DNA from: Numida meleagris
Taxonomy: Eukaryota > Chordata > Aves > Galliformes > Numididae
Assembly (NCBI RefSeq): GCF_002078875.1
Contig: NC_034409.1
Coordinates: 107,432,935 to 107,496,934, forward strand
Direction of reading: 5' to 3'
Length of the DNA: 64,000 nt
The notes under the pieces were generated by a model that did no database searches, was not told the origin of the DNA, and saw nothing but the letters and a program-made list of their open reading frames with translations. Every line of letters begins with the position of its first letter. Positions within the stretch are counted from its first letter, which is position 1. The position numbers were made by a program, and so were the translations under genes. Of the stretch, positions 51,801 to 63,947 are shown one piece after another.

Positions 51801-54800
51801 GTAAAATGCATACAGTAGAAGAAAGTTGAACCTTAGTGAAATTATGTTATGAAGCAATTTGGTTGCATTAGAGAATTTTTGAAGAGTATGTGATAGGAAT
51901 TAATGTCTTGGACATCAGAGGTAAAAAACTGAGGTAAAATGTGGAATATTTTCTTGAAATCAAAATATTAAGATACATTTCTTATTGTGATAGCCATTTT
52001 ATATCATATTAATCAGAAAGATTCAGAAAAGCTCATGAGTGGAGGAGAAGGAAGAACCAGCCCTTATCCCAGCTGCTCCCTACAAATAGTAGCTGTGAAA
52101 ATTAAGCTTCTTACAGGATGAGGAAAATGATGGGACACATTTCCAAAACAAGAACCTTCTGCAAATTATCTTTTGCAGATGTAGCATCAAGCAATTCAGA
52201 AATACGATAATAAATATTTTCCTTGTTTTCTGGTGTTCAGAATAAAGTGGGACACCAGTTAAATTTACAGACAAATATCTATTTTTTTGTGTGGTTTAAA
52301 ACTACAGAAACCTAAAATATTTGGGGTAGGTCCTGATTCTTCTGAAGCCTAAGGAGAAAGCATTCCTGTCTGCAAGCAGGGCAAAAATCACACCATTTAG
52401 TTGTCTGAGCTTACACAGTGGAGAAGTTAAATCAAAAGAGCAAAATGAAACCTTATTTAGTACTGAAGAAACCACAAGTTTGCATCCTTTTTTGACTGGT
52501 TAGAACTAAGATACTCTATATGTACTGATGTTAAAGTATTTCATATACTACTCAACAGAAATTTACTGAGTTATCTGATATTCAGTAAATCTTTCAGTGT
52601 CTCTTTTACCTCCTCTGACTGTATGTATTCACCATGCTGTTCACATCCAATGTCAAAGATATATTTGCCATGACCTTCAGGCTGCACAAAGAGATGCAAA
52701 GAAGTGAGTAGAACTATAAAGTTAGGAAATTCTAAGCATATAAATGTAAAATCTGCTTTACTACAAAATTCATACATTGGTCAATAACAATACTGTAGAA
52801 GAGAGACATGGACATACAGGTAAAACTCCAGCAGAGGGCCACGAATATGAACAAGGGCCTGGAGCACTTCTCCTGTGAGAAGAGGCTGAGAAAGCTAAGA
52901 TTGTTCAGCCTGAGGAAGCTCAGGGGGAATCACATCAGTGTCTATAACTATCTGGAGGGAAGATGCAAAGAGGATGGAGTGAGGCTCTTTTCAGTGGTGC
53001 CTAATGGCAGAACAAGAGGCAATGGGTACAAAATGGAACACAAGAGGTTCCATTTGAACACCAGGAAGCACTTATGTGCTGCAAAGGTAATGGAGCACTG
53101 TCAGAGATTGCCAGAGAGGTTGTAAAATTTCCCTCCTTGGAGATCTTCAAAATATGCCTGGACACAGTACTGGGCAACCTGCTCTAGGTGTCCCTGCTTG
53201 ATCAGGGGTTTGGAATGGATGACCTCTACAGGTGTCTTCCAACCTTAACAATTTTGTGATTCTGTAATACTGTTTGAAAGCAAAGTTGCAGACACTTGGC
53301 TTTCTGCCTTGCAGATCAACTCAGTTTCATCCGTTACATTTATGGTACAAGAAATACTACACAAGAACAGGATCTAGCTTGTCATTTTAAGTGCAAGTAG
53401 ATCATATTAAGAAAATTTTATGCTATGTTCAAATTAACTGAGCATTTTCTAGCACACTTACATTTCCATTCAAAAACTTGCCCCTATATCTGTGATTTAG
53501 GTGGATAAGTTCCGCTTCTCCTTCCTGGATTCCATTTACCCAACCACCAACATACATAGATCCAGTGTCTTTATAGATGTATTTACCTTGCCCATGCCTA
53601 AGGAGAAAAAATGGTTTTGTTTTATGGACTATGAAGAACGTAGGATGTCATTAGAATTAAGGTATTAAAACTGTATTATTTAAGTGGCTCAAATGGCTCA
53701 AGGTGGACTAAATTGCAAACGCCACCCAGTGGCGCTTGATTTGCTGCAGTCAGCCACACTTTCAAAACAACTATCATATTGTAATGCTACAGAGTGACTT
53801 CAAATGTCACTGTAAGAATGAAACAAACCTATTGTCGTTAAACCATTCTCCCGCATAGGTGTCTCCATTTGCGTAGGTATATTCTCCATAGCCATGTCTC
53901 TGATCATCTACCCAGCTTCCTTTAACGAGAACATATCAATAACACAGTGAGATATGGTGTATTTAATTGTGTGATATAGCAGTCAGTTTGTAAATTATCA
54001 CACATGAATTTAGCTGAGTGGAGAATACACCTTATTAGAGATGGAAAAGAAAACTATGACACCATTATGACTGACTACTAAAAGAAACAAATCCCACTCT
54101 CTCCCACTAAATACAAAAAAATCTCAAGTGAAAGGGAAACATTTGTCAATTAAACTCAAAGCATATCTGATTTGCCTATCAGTGTTTACTTAGGTCAATG
54201 TTAATATCAAAACAGATTAAATCAAAGAGGTACTGATGCTCTATGGCAAAGAAAAGGACAATTTATTATACATCTGACAAATGGATGAGAACTCTGACAG
54301 ACAATGAGATGAGCCATCATTAGATGCAACAGGGTAGATAGCAGCTCCATACACAAGACTATCCAACAACTTTTCACTTTCTGATCTGGGTATATGTGGA
54401 TGAACAATTCTATGTTAGAGGCAAAGAAAGTTCTAATGTTCTCACTTGAGATAATTTTCTTCCTCTATTCAGACACTATCATATTTGCTCTTTCTTAGCA
54501 AGGAAAGGCTCCCCCCCCCCACAGAATTTCCAAGTTCTATTATCTGTATTTGAAGTTATGCCTTTTGGTTCCCTCCTCATTCACCTCCACTGCCTTCAGT
54601 TTTTTCTTTCTTGCCTCAGTTGTTGCTTCTTAAGCAACAGTCATAAAATCAATACAAGGAAGATGATTTGAAGCAGAGGCCCATGGTATTTCTCATGTCA
54701 ACTATATTAGCTTAAGATATATCCTGCTGTGTACTATTTCCTTTTCATTCCCATCTCCAGGTATCATCTGACATGCTATCACAAACAGGGGTTCCTCATT

Positions 54801-56817
54801 TCTCTCTCTAGAACACTTCTGAGATCACTTTGAAAAAGACAGTCATATGGGTAACTATACTCAAAGGTAGACATAACCTTTCTCCCTAGATCCCTTTCAC
54901 CTCATTCTGGGCCCCTCTTGCCCTTTCTTTGATCAATCTCTTCTTTATTCTAAGCCCTTACTCTTTTTTTTTTCTCTGTCTGTCCCTCTTCTCACAAATT
55001 TATTCAGCTACCTGCACACGACATCTCCACTTAAAATCAAAATTAGAACTTGTTTAGTTTAGCTAATTTGCTAAAATTGTCCTTTCAGCCAGTGTGCTTA
55101 TGAATGCCAAATTTTGTGCCTTAATTACTATTCTATTCAAACTTGAAAAAATAATATATCACAGATGGATACCATCCAGTAAGCAATAACTGGGCTGCTC
55201 TTTTTGCTCTGTGCTTCTAGCTCTCACAATGTGAAGGTTCCTTCTTGTCTTCTTTAAGTGAGAAAGACTGTTCCTTGAAGCCTAACCAATATTCAGGGGG
55301 TTTCAGATATTCTTCTGGAAGAAGGGAAATAGTGTGAGAGACAGACTCTTTAGCAGGGTCTGTTGTGACAGGACAAGGGTAAATGGTTTCAATCTAAAAA
55401 AGGAGAGATTTAGATTGGATATAAGGAAGACATTTTTTACAATAAGGGTGATGAGGCACTGGAACTGGTTGCCCAGAGAGGTGCTGGATGCCTCATCCCT
55501 GGACACATTCAGGGTTAAGCTGGACAGGGGTCTGAGCAACCTGATCTAACTGTAGGTGACCCTGTTCATTGTAGGTGAATTGAACTAGATGATCTTCAAG
55601 GGACTCTTCCAACTCAAACGATTCTATGATTCCCTACTGAACACAGCAATTCTAATCATCATACAGACAATTAGATATAAGCAATTATACTCCCTTCTAT
55701 CAAGATTGCATCGAATTAGACAAGATGCTTGGTGTTTCTCAGGACTTGTAATATGTCACTTGAAATAAGGACGTGTCTAGAACAAATTGCTACTAAATAC
55801 CACACTTCTGTAAATCCCATGTAAATCCCCATAAATAAATAAAGTAAATAAATAAAACTGCTCTGAGAGCTCATAGTAAAAAAGGAATAACAGGAAAATG
55901 TTTCATAGCAAATTCATCTTCTTAAAATAATGCACTCTCCACTTTGCTATCTTCTTGCATTCCAGGAGTTGGAGGAACGTGTCTTTTCAATTACAGAAAT
56001 CTTTGCAAGTGTGTTCACTGTTTTACCTTCATATTTTGATCCATCTGGATAATAAAAAGTACCATGGCCATGCTTTTTATTTTGAAGATATTGTCCAATG
56101 TAGAAAGCACCAGTTTTAAATCTGTAGGTCCCCTGAAAGATATTTGATATGGATAAAAATCTTGTCAGTTCTCACTCGGTACAGTGCTGAGACTCACAGA
56201 ACTGGAGAAACACAAGCATACAACCACTGTCTGGTCACTGTCTCACCTGCCCGTTTCTGAGACTGTGCTCATATTCACCGTCATATGTATCACCATTGGG
56301 CAGCAGTGCTTTCCCACGTCCATGCCGTTCACCTTCAGAATTGCGCTCACCATCATACTCCTAATCAAATGCAATTAGAAAAATTGTTTAAGAGCAATAG
56401 ACCTGCCTGAATCCAACCAAATTAGAGGAACCCATGTTTGCTCAGAGGTGCTCCAGCTCTGTTCCAAGCAGAGCGTGCAGAAAGGCCAACACATGCTGCT
56501 TCTGCACAGGCTCTCCCCTCAGATTCCAGCACCCAGAGCCTTTCCTCCCTTCCTGACGCATTGCTGGGAAGCGTGGACGACTTGTGAAGAAAACAGGTCC
56601 CAGCCAAAACAGCTCAGCCTCCCCCACCCCCCCGCAACTACCGCGCCCACTGATGTAGCACCGCGAGATCTCCCCATGGGGCCTACTGTATCAAAGCCCC
56701 CACAACCGGTAACTTCTCTCTTCCCTTCCCCGCCCTGCCCCGAGTCCCCGCTCCCCGCCGGACCCCCAGGTAAGCCTCGGCCTCCTCCTCGGCCTCCTCT
56801 GAGCTGAGGTCCGACAT
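48781..56817 (-). CDS. RSPH1: RSPH1, radial spoke head component (9 coding exons)
   Basis: MORN-repeat protein of the radial spoke head in motile cilia and sperm flagella; human mutations cause primary ciliary dyskinesia. Coding exons 5' to 3': 56764-56817, 56247-56360, 56027-56132, 53829-53919, 53462-53597, 52610-52681, 51161-51380, 50599-50742, 48781-48827. Phases agree throughout, giving 327 aa (human 309). The N-terminus [18 protein letters not shown] is an acidic leader like the human one. Several MORN repeats follow (about 20-160; motifs of the NGDTYDGEY and [12 protein letters not shown] type). Then comes GCEQHGEY, the conserved PKWIATEI segment and a long Glu/Asp-rich tail with Ala runs. 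All donors are GT, though exon 1 uses a weak GTCCGG. The 5' end lies in a CpG island with X-box-like sites, fitting RFX/FOXJ1 control. Two CR1 copies sit in introns. Confidence 0.96.
50599..50742 (-). CDS. RSPH1: RSPH1 exon 8 (acidic tail)
   Basis: Encodes [20 protein letters not shown] and then [19 protein letters not shown]. Acceptor CATATTTTAG, donor CAAG|GTGAGG, phase 1 to 1. Little conserved sequence; identified by frame, splice sites and composition. Confidence 0.85.
51161..51380 (-). CDS. RSPH1: RSPH1 exon 7 (PKW motif, poly-Glu and poly-Ala)
   Basis: Starts with DK followed by eight Glu, then [19 protein letters not shown], which aligns with the human PKWKATQITELALW segment. Two runs of four Ala (GCA codons, about 51218-51247) follow. 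Acceptor GTCTTTTAG, donor GCAG|GTTTGT, phase 0 to 1. Confidence 0.93.
52610..52681 (-). CDS. RSPH1: RSPH1 exon 6
   Basis: Encodes [20 protein letters not shown] followed by [12 protein letters not shown] is a hallmark of RSPH1. Acceptor TTTGTGCAG, donor GAG|GTAAAA, phase 0 to 0. Confidence 0.96.
52809..53268 (+). mobile_element. CR1 LINE 3' fragment
   Basis: Opposite strand to RSPH1, in the intron between exons 5 and 6. Blocks include AAGAGGCTGAGAAAGCTAAG, ACCTCTACAGGTGTCTTCCA and the terminal TTTTGTGATTCTGTAA. Confidence 0.93.
53462..53597 (-). CDS. RSPH1: RSPH1 exon 5 (MORN)
   Basis: Encodes [38 protein letters not shown] and KFLNGN. The ELIHLNHRY block is specific to RSPH1. Acceptor TTCTCCTTAG, donor AAT|GTAAGT, phase 2 to 0. 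Confidence 0.96.
53829..53919 (-). CDS. RSPH1: RSPH1 exon 4 (MORN)
   Basis: Encodes [19 protein letters not shown] followed by [11 protein letters not shown], one MORN repeat and part of the next. Acceptor TCTCGTTAAAG, donor AATAG|GTTTGT, phase 1 to 2. Confidence 0.95.
55320..55634 (+). mobile_element. CR1 LINE 3' fragment
   Basis: Opposite strand to RSPH1, in the intron between exons 3 and 4. Contains TTAGATTGGATATAAGGAAG, GGTTGCCCAGAGAGGTGCTG and the end CCAACTCAAACGATTCTATG. Confidence 0.93.
55831..55857. repeat. (AAAT)n microsatellite
   Basis: Imperfect tandem AAAT units in an RSPH1 intron. Confidence 0.7.
56027..56132 (-). CDS. RSPH1: RSPH1 exon 3 (MORN)
   Basis: Encodes [20 protein letters not shown] and [16 protein letters not shown], clear MORN repeats. 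Acceptor ATCTTTCAG, donor GAAG|GTAAAA, phase 0 to 1. Confidence 0.96.
56247..56360 (-). CDS. RSPH1: RSPH1 exon 2 (MORN)
   Basis: Encodes [20 protein letters not shown] and [18 protein letters not shown]. Acceptor CATTTGATTAG, donor CAG|GTGAGA, phase 0 to 0. Aligns residue for residue with the start of the human repeat region. Confidence 0.96.
56764..56817 (-). CDS. RSPH1: RSPH1 exon 1, coding part
   Basis: ATG at 56815-56817 and 18 codons, [18 protein letters not shown], the same length as human exon 1. The exon must end in phase 0 at GGG|GTCCGG to fit exon 2. That donor is weak beyond the GT. Confidence 0.88.
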
Positions 56818-56840
56818 GCCGCTGCCGCCGCGTCGCCGCC

Positions 56841-56854
56841 GTCGCGATGGCAAC
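56841..56854. promoter_or_regulatory. X-box-like RFX site
   Basis: GTCGCGATGGCAAC has one perfect half-site (GGCAAC), spacer AT, and a left half with one mismatch to the RYYNYY consensus. It lies 24 bp upstream of the RSPH1 start codon, as is usual for X-boxes of ciliary genes. Confidence 0.5.
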
Positions 56855-56865
56855 CGAGCGCGCGC

Positions 56866-56881
56866 GTTGCGCCGCGGTAAC
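56866..56881. promoter_or_regulatory. Second X-box-like site (weaker)
   Basis: GTTGCGCCGCGGTAAC has a good right half (GGTAAC), but a 4-nt spacer and one left-half mismatch. It lies about 25 bp from the first site. Confidence 0.3.
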
Positions 56882-57277
56882 GGCCGGCGGGGGCGCGCGC
56901 TGCTGTCCCGGGTGCTGAGGGCGCGGCCCCGCGCTCTGAGGGGACGGCGTCGGGAGAGCGCCGCGTTAACTAGCGGAGAGCGGGAGTCTGCTGGTGGTGG
57001 TCGGGCCCTACATTTCGCACCAAAGTGCCTGTTGTGTTCTACGCGAAGCGCAGCAGAACGGTCCGGATGCTTTCCCGTACCAGTGTAGTTTACAGCTAAA
57101 TCAACGTGGGGAGGCAAGAAGAGGGCTCTTCTTCCTCAAAAGGAGAATGAGTGTAAGTGGGTGGCTGACAGGGGACAGGAGAGGCAATAATACATAGCAG
57201 CCACCCTCTGTATGCATTAAGCACCAATACTACCTGCTTGGAAAAGACTTGTTTGACATTTTACACACCCCATTCTC

Positions 57278-58290
57278 ACGGAATCAGAAGATCAGAGAAT
57301 CGCAGAAGCATAGAACGGTTTGGGTTGGAAGGGACCTCCAAGCCCACCCAGCCCCAACCCCTGCCATGGGCAGGGCTGTCCCCCACCAGTTCAGGCTGCC
57401 CAGGGCCCCATCCAACCTGGCCTTGAGCGCCTCCAGGGATGGGGCACCACAGCTTCTCTGGGCAGCCTGTGCCAGCACCTCACTGCCCTCTGGGGAAGGA
57501 ATTTCCCCTGGTATCTAATCTAAATCTCCCCCTTTTAGTTTGAAGACACTCTCTCGTTCCATCACCATCTACCAGAGTAAAAAGTCACTCCCTCTCCTGC
57601 TTGTAAGTTCCGTCCAGGCACTGGAAGGCTGCAATGAAGTCTCTGTGGAGCCCTCTCTTCTCCAGACTGAACAAGCCAGCTCCCTCAGCCTGCCTCCACA
57701 GGAGAGGTGCTCCAGCCCTCTGATCATCTTCGTGCCCTCCTCTGGACCCTCTCCAGCAGCTCCACTCCTTCTTGTGCTGGGGGCCCCAGGCCTGGACGCA
57801 GTACTCCAGATGGGCCACACATTGGCAGAGCAGTGGGGAACAATCACTACCCTCTCCCTGCTGGCCACCCCTCTTGTGATGCAGCCCAGGATACCATTGG
57901 ACTTCCAGGCTGCAAGAGCACACTGATGGTTCACGTTACATTTTTCATCCACCAGGACCTCTAAGTCCCACTCAGCAGGGCTGATCTCAAGGAATTATTC
58001 TCCCAGTTTGTACATATATCTTGCATTGCCCTGAACCAGCTGCAACACCTTGCACTTAGCCTTGTTGACCCTCATTAGGTTCACATGGGCCCATCTTTTG
58101 AGCTTATCAAGGTCCTTCTGGATGGCACCCCTTCCTTCTATTGTATCAACTGCACCACTAAGCTAGGTGTTGTCCACAAACTTGTTGAGGGTACACTTAA
58201 TCCCACTGTCTATGTCATTGATAAAGATGTTAAAGAGTACTGGTCCCAGGATGTACACATGGGGGACACCACTCAATACCAGCTCCACTT
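57278..58290 (-). mobile_element. CR1 LINE, about 1 kb 3' part with dead reverse-transcriptase end
   Basis: Longest CR1 copy here, on the minus strand. The 3' end carries decayed terminal repeats near 57.29 kb, then GGTTTGGGTTGGAAGGGACC on the plus strand. The upstream part encodes the end of the reverse transcriptase: [15 protein letters not shown], then VDNT with a stop where FADDTKL is expected, then [12 protein letters not shown]. The 5' end is truncated and catalytic Asp residues are lost. Confidence 0.93.
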
Positions 58291-61200
58291 GGACAATTCA
58301 TTATGTTTCATATGCGAGCTGCAGTATGCTAGATCAATCATTCTTATAAAATTATTTTATTTACCTCAATGCAAGGCAACCCTTTGTTATTCTTTAGGAA
58401 ATGCTCTAGAAACCTTCCCTGGCTAAGGAAGTTACTACTCACTAAAGGAATTAGTGGTCACTAAGAGAGTTACTATTCACTCCATCATAGCTCGTGTCTG
58501 CTTCTTGCAGGTGTTGCGGGCAGGTTGCCTTGCAAGATGCAAGGAGTACTTTGCTTCTCTGTAAAGTGGGAGCACTTATGCCTGCTTCATAGTGCTTGCA
58601 GGCAAGGACTAGGGGCCTGCTCATGGCACAGAATGCTGCTTGAGCAGGGAGTGAACCAAAGGGCCTCCAGAGTTCCCTTCTCACCACAGCCACTCTGTGA
58701 TGGTGTGGGGCAGCAAACTACCTCGCTGTCACATTGTGTGGTAACTTAATGGCTGAGGTTTCACAGGGCTGGGTGGGGGTGGTGAGGTGCCTGGGGCAGA
58801 CAGCAAAAGGAGGGGTAAGTAGTTGGAAAGTATGGTGGAGGTCACCTTGTCATCTAGGTCAAAGCTTTTCCACCCAAACCAGAAGAAAAACAGGATCTCT
58901 GTACAAAGATAAGCCACGTGTTCCGGTCATTTTGTTGTTCTCATAGGTAGAAATTGAAAGAGCCAGTATTGAGTTGTGTCACTTTTTAGCATGTGTCTCT
59001 TTGTTTGTCATTTTTGTAAAGATGAAAAAGGAAGAGAGCTATTGTTAAATACATCCTGTTCTTAGCTAATAAGAACCCTTCTGGCTCCTGAGTTAGCACT
59101 CAGTCATTACTTTGAGAGTGCTTTCTGTCTGAAAAATTTAAGAATGCTGAAATTAAATTTTGTTAGTTGGCAGAGCATTACACAGCTATACATTTATTAA
59201 CTCAAAACTGTGTGGTTATTTCTCTTTCATGCAGAATGCCAGCATTTGACAAGGGAAGTCTGATTTGCATAATGGCTGCCCTGTTAATAAGTAGCTGCAG
59301 AATATGTAAACTACTGCTACGACTGCTTGCCTCCTGCAGAATTGGATCTGAGTACACTTTTCCAAAGCATCAGCACTTCCTCTCTTACTACTCTTGATGA
59401 TGCTTACGACTCTTCTTTCACCTAAGGAAGGCTAGATGCCTCTATGTACAATAAGGTAATGTCTCTAACTATAAAAACACTTACTAAGTCTGTGAGTGGC
59501 ACATTAATTGTAAGCAGACACCATGGCTCAGAGCAGTAAGGGAGAATATTTTTGGCATGTATATAGAGGTGATCCCAGTTCAGCTCAATGACAAAAATAA
59601 CCAGATGTTTTAGCTTCAAAGTTCACGTGGCCAAAGGGACAGCTGGGACAGACACAGAAAGAAATGACAAGCTATCACATACATTCCCGTCATTATTGCT
59701 AACTTCTTGCTGGGTAGCTTGTTTCAGAGTCCTGAAAGAGGAAAGGGCCTGAGGGAGGAACAGTTCACTTTGCTTGGAGAACAGCCAAGAACTCTTTCTT
59801 TATAACATTTAAATTTGCTTTGAACTTCAACATGGCAGATATTGTGAGTGTCTGTTTGTTGGAATCACAAAGTTTGACCTCAGTTAAACATGTGACGCAT
59901 GATTTGAAATTTTCTATAGCTAGAAGCTGGCCTGTGAGGATGAGATTACGTCTTTTGAGAGGTATTTAAAGATAGAAATTAAACTGTGGGGAAATACTTA
60001 GTTATTCCATAAAAAATGTTCATTAACATCTTTTTCTTTATGCAAGCTAAAACCATAGGCTGATGCGCTGTGTGGTCAGTACCACATACTAGCAATTTCT
60101 AATGTGGGGTTGTCAGAATAACCTAACAAAATCAGTTACCTTCCTCCTGAAATGGAAATATAAGCAGGTTGACTTCGGCCTTTCAGAGTAAAATTGTGAG
60201 CTTAGAGAATTAAAATAATATCTAAAATGAAGTTCTTGTTTCAGAATATATCTTTCAGGTCTTTAGGTTATTATTCTGCCATATGTACTATGAGACACTT
60301 AAAGGATTCAAAATATTCTAACCAGAATGTTTTCTTCTGGGAGCAAAGGATGGATGAAGTGGAATTTACTGTCATTGATTTCCACATATTTCTGTGGTTT
60401 ATTTTCCCTCCAATTCAGAATGGAACCAGACTTTGAAATGTCAAAATCCTTTGCAGAATGGCAACTCCTCTCTGCACATCTGTTTTAAGCCCTTTACAGG
60501 CAAAATAAAAGCTGCTTAGTTTGTTTGCACGCCAAGTTAAGATAACCTCTTTTTGTGCTCATAAATAAGCCAGAAAAACAAATGAATGACCTTTCTAGCC
60601 ACCCTGCTAGGCCACAACTGCCACCATCAACTGCGATTAGTATCAGGATATTCTGAAAGCCAGATGATTAGGAAAGAAATGGTTGTAGGAAAGCTGTTCT
60701 GGAAATACTGGCTGTACTTCTTTCAGTCTTGGCTAAATTTAACCCTTCAGTTCCCTCCTGCAAAGTGGCCAGGGGAGAATGCTCTATTGTATTTATACTT
60801 TGCCTTCTATTCCTCTGACTTTACTTCTAATTTTGAAGCACAGAGTACAATCCATTCTTTAGACAAATGGGAAAATTTCAAAGCTTTTCTTTAAGGTTTT
60901 CCTTTCCACTAAGGTGCAACTGGGACATACATGCGTCACTGCTGTTCCATTTAGGAAATCATTGCTAATGTCTTTCCCCAAAGCTTTTATGACAGTCAGC
61001 ATTACCATTGCTACAAAGAAAGCAGTCAGCATTCCTGAAATAAAAAATATTTTAGGGTCAGTGTTAACAAAGCAGTGTCAATATTACGGTTTTCTTTTTT
61101 TCTTTTTTTTTTCTGCAAGTGGATTTTGTTTATTTAAGGACATAATCAAACAAACCAAACCAACCAAGCAAACAAACAATTCTTCCAAACCTTAGTTTCT

Positions 61201-63811
61201 CTCTTTATATGCAGTTTACAATGACATAAAGATAAAGCAACACAATCCTTTTATTTTTTTCCCCATAACATCTAAAGTCCTAATCTGGTAACTCAGAATG
61301 AATTCAATAGAGAAGAATGAAATGATTGAGGTAGATTGGGACTATTTTGCTGCCTTCTCACTCCCATCAGCTCAGATAACTTCATACATCTTCTTACTTA
61401 TGTCTCGCAAGGCAATTGCTTTAGTGTAGGCTCTCTATTCTGGTCTGCTTTCTATTTGTAACTGTTCTGGTATTTCACTTCTATTTAAAAATGCCACAGC
61501 CCTCCCTTCTTGTATGATTGCTTTTCAGCAACCAAGTCTGCAAGCATGGAGAAATGAAGGCCATCAGTAGCCTATTTATCTGTCTGGTTTAATCTGCCTA
61601 CTCCTCAGACATTCTTTCTGTAGCCACGTCTTGCACTTCAACTCAACCCTCTGGTCAATTAAAGGAGAGTACAAATAAAGGCAAAGTAATAAAAAAAAAC
61701 TATGCTTTTTCATGGTGGAAGCAGAATAAATTCTTCAAGATAAGGTCCTCACAATAAATGTTCTTCTTTTGTCAGTTAGGCTGGCTATATCTTGCTTTAC
61801 AGATTCCATTTATAATAATACTACTCGATATGTATTTTTAAATTCTGCATTGTCAGTACATTCTTAATCATTTTTCTGTGAGCAGGTGGCTAAAGTATGA
61901 TAGAGCTGGTCTGGATCCCTCACCAGGGATGCTCCATCGTAGCTAAAGGGCCAATGATCTGTACAAGCAGTAGCTTTGCCTGGGACTTCATCCAGTAGCT
62001 TCTACCACAGTAGACACCCCTGTTGCTATGCCTGCTTTTTTCACGGGTCTTTCCTCAGAGAACACGAGGTGATTTCACAGTTTCCCTCCTCACCCCTCTG
62101 GAAAGCCCTCACAAAGAGTAGTGTCCTACCAGCAAGATTGACTTGACCTAATTTTTCTGATTCTGAATGGATAGGCAACTCCCAGGGTTGAAATAAATGA
62201 CATATACTTAAATGTCTCCTGCAATCACAGCAATATCTGTCTTTACATAGGGGATGCAGAGACAGTTTCACTGCCTCTTCCATGTTCGTCCTGCAATAGA
62301 TTTTCTTTGTAAGTAGCCTTTAGCACTTGGGCACTGACTAGACCCAGTTGAGAAAAAGGCTTTGCCGACACTGTGGTGTCATCTGCTGATCTATTTTTCT
62401 GGTGTTTCTCACGAGCTTTGTTCCAAGATAGATGTGGTAAAAATTACCAGTCTGGAAACTGTGTAGTCATACTATCGTGGCCCTGTGCCAGAGCTAAAAA
62501 TTCTCACCAGGAGGCAGGGCATGCTGTGATAACTCAGCTACACAGCTTCCAGACCAGAGCTGGCTTACCTCCAGCCATCCCTGAGGATGACTGCAGCAGA
62601 GCTCTACCTCTCTATTCCCATCCATACAGACACATCCTCCAGAGCCTCTTTCTTTTTGGCTCTTCTGGGTGTACTTCTGTATTTACTTGCCAAAGCCTGG
62701 TGGCAGGTTTTATTTGGACAGCTCCCAGTGTTGATGTGAATTGCTTATACAATATCCCAGCTGCTCTGCTGGGAAAACAAAGCATGCAGAACTAACAAAG
62801 GCAGCTAGAAGCCACGATTATATCAGTCCTGGGAAGTGTAACAGCCAGCAGGTGTCAGTGATGCTAGAGGAATGGAATAGGAAGGCACCTGCATTTTAAT
62901 AGGAAAAGTAGGGGAAAAAAAAGATTTTTTTTTTTTGTGTTTGCTTGGCTTGTGCTTTTAGCATGTGGTTTGTAGTGGAAGATAAATCCTAAAGCAAGGC
63001 TAAACTCTTTAAGGAACTGAAAAGGGCAAGCCAAAATATATTTAAAATCCTGCATGATAATGATAGTTCCTGTGATAATTTGGAGTGGCTCACCATGTAT
63101 ACAAATGCGCTGTGATGGGGCTGACCTTCCCTGACACACAGGCACAGCTTCATTTTGCATGTATGCTGATTGGAATAACCGCTGCCCGTGAGCCTTCCTG
63201 CGCTGGTGCAAAAGCTACAGCCACACAACTCATGCAATTCACTTCCTCAGGAGCGTTCCCTTTCTATTTTTTTATCTCTGCTAAATGGCTGTTACAGCAG
63301 AAGTGACAAACATCAGCATGCACAGATGTAGAGTCCCACTGTAGTTACACCATCTACACCTGATGTTGGTGTGCGCTTTTCCACCTCAGGCAATGGCATT
63401 TCCACGACAAGCCTACACAGAATAAAAAGGCTTGAAGTGTTTCTTTGTCTACTTCATGCAGCATCACAGTGGGGATTGTGAAGGTGGAAGGCAACGAGAA
63501 AAAGGTGAGCCCGAGCAGCAGCCCCCATCTGCTGGTGACAAGCTGGGAATCAGTAGGCTGTGCAACACAATGGTCACCCTGCCTGAGACCCTGGCTCTAT
63601 TTTAAGGGAGAAGGGTTTGTTGTGACTGCATAGCACAGCTCAGTATCGAAGCATTCAAAACATGGAGCTGAGGTAAAGTCATAGCGGGGATCTGATTCTG
63701 TTGGCACTGCTGGCACAGGCAGTGCAAAGGGAGAGGGGAGGCATGAAAGAAACCAGGGCATTTTGGTGAGTGCCATGAGGTTGCTGGTGCCAGGATCATG
63801 AAACCAGAAGG

Positions 63812-63934
63812 CACAGAACCACAGAACGGTTGGGCTGGAAGGGACTCAAAGCCCACCCGTGGGCTGCCCCCCACCAGCTCAGGCTGCCCAGGGCCCCATC
63901 CAACCTGGCCTTGAGCGCCTCCAGGGATGGGGCA
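63812..63934 (-). mobile_element. CR1 LINE 3' fragment
   Basis: Minus orientation: CACAGAACCACAGAACGGTT, CAGGGCCCCATCCAACCTGG and TTGAGCGCCTCCAGGGATGG blocks, close in sequence to the copy at 57.3 kb. Confidence 0.93.
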
Positions 63935-63947
63935 AATGCTTAAAGGG

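Larger units (their letters stand above)
56760..57080. promoter_or_regulatory. CpG island at the RSPH1 5' end
   Basis: GC-rich with dense CpG dinucleotides, in contrast to the CpG-poor DNA around it. It spans RSPH1 exon 1 and the sequence just upstream, so it is the likely RSPH1 promoter. No gene was recognised on the plus strand leading away from it within the window. Confidence 0.85.

Noticed and set aside
56683..57117. A 144-codon minus-strand frame across the CpG island
   Set aside because: It is in frame with RSPH1 exon 1 only because GC-rich DNA has few stops. The part upstream of MSDL and the part past the donor do not match RSPH1.
57569..57952. Minus- and plus-strand open frames over 110 codons at 57.5-58.0 kb
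   Set aside because: They lie inside the long CR1 copy. The minus-strand frame is the decayed end of its reverse transcriptase region.
62373..62795. A 140-codon plus-strand open frame near the right end
   Set aside because: No signal peptide plus domain pattern, no splice context and no similarity that I recognise; probably a chance frame.
63445..63633. Possible first coding exon of SLC37A1
   Set aside because: The synteny neighbour would be expected on this side, but the translation does not resemble the SLC37A1 N-terminus and lacks a transmembrane segment.
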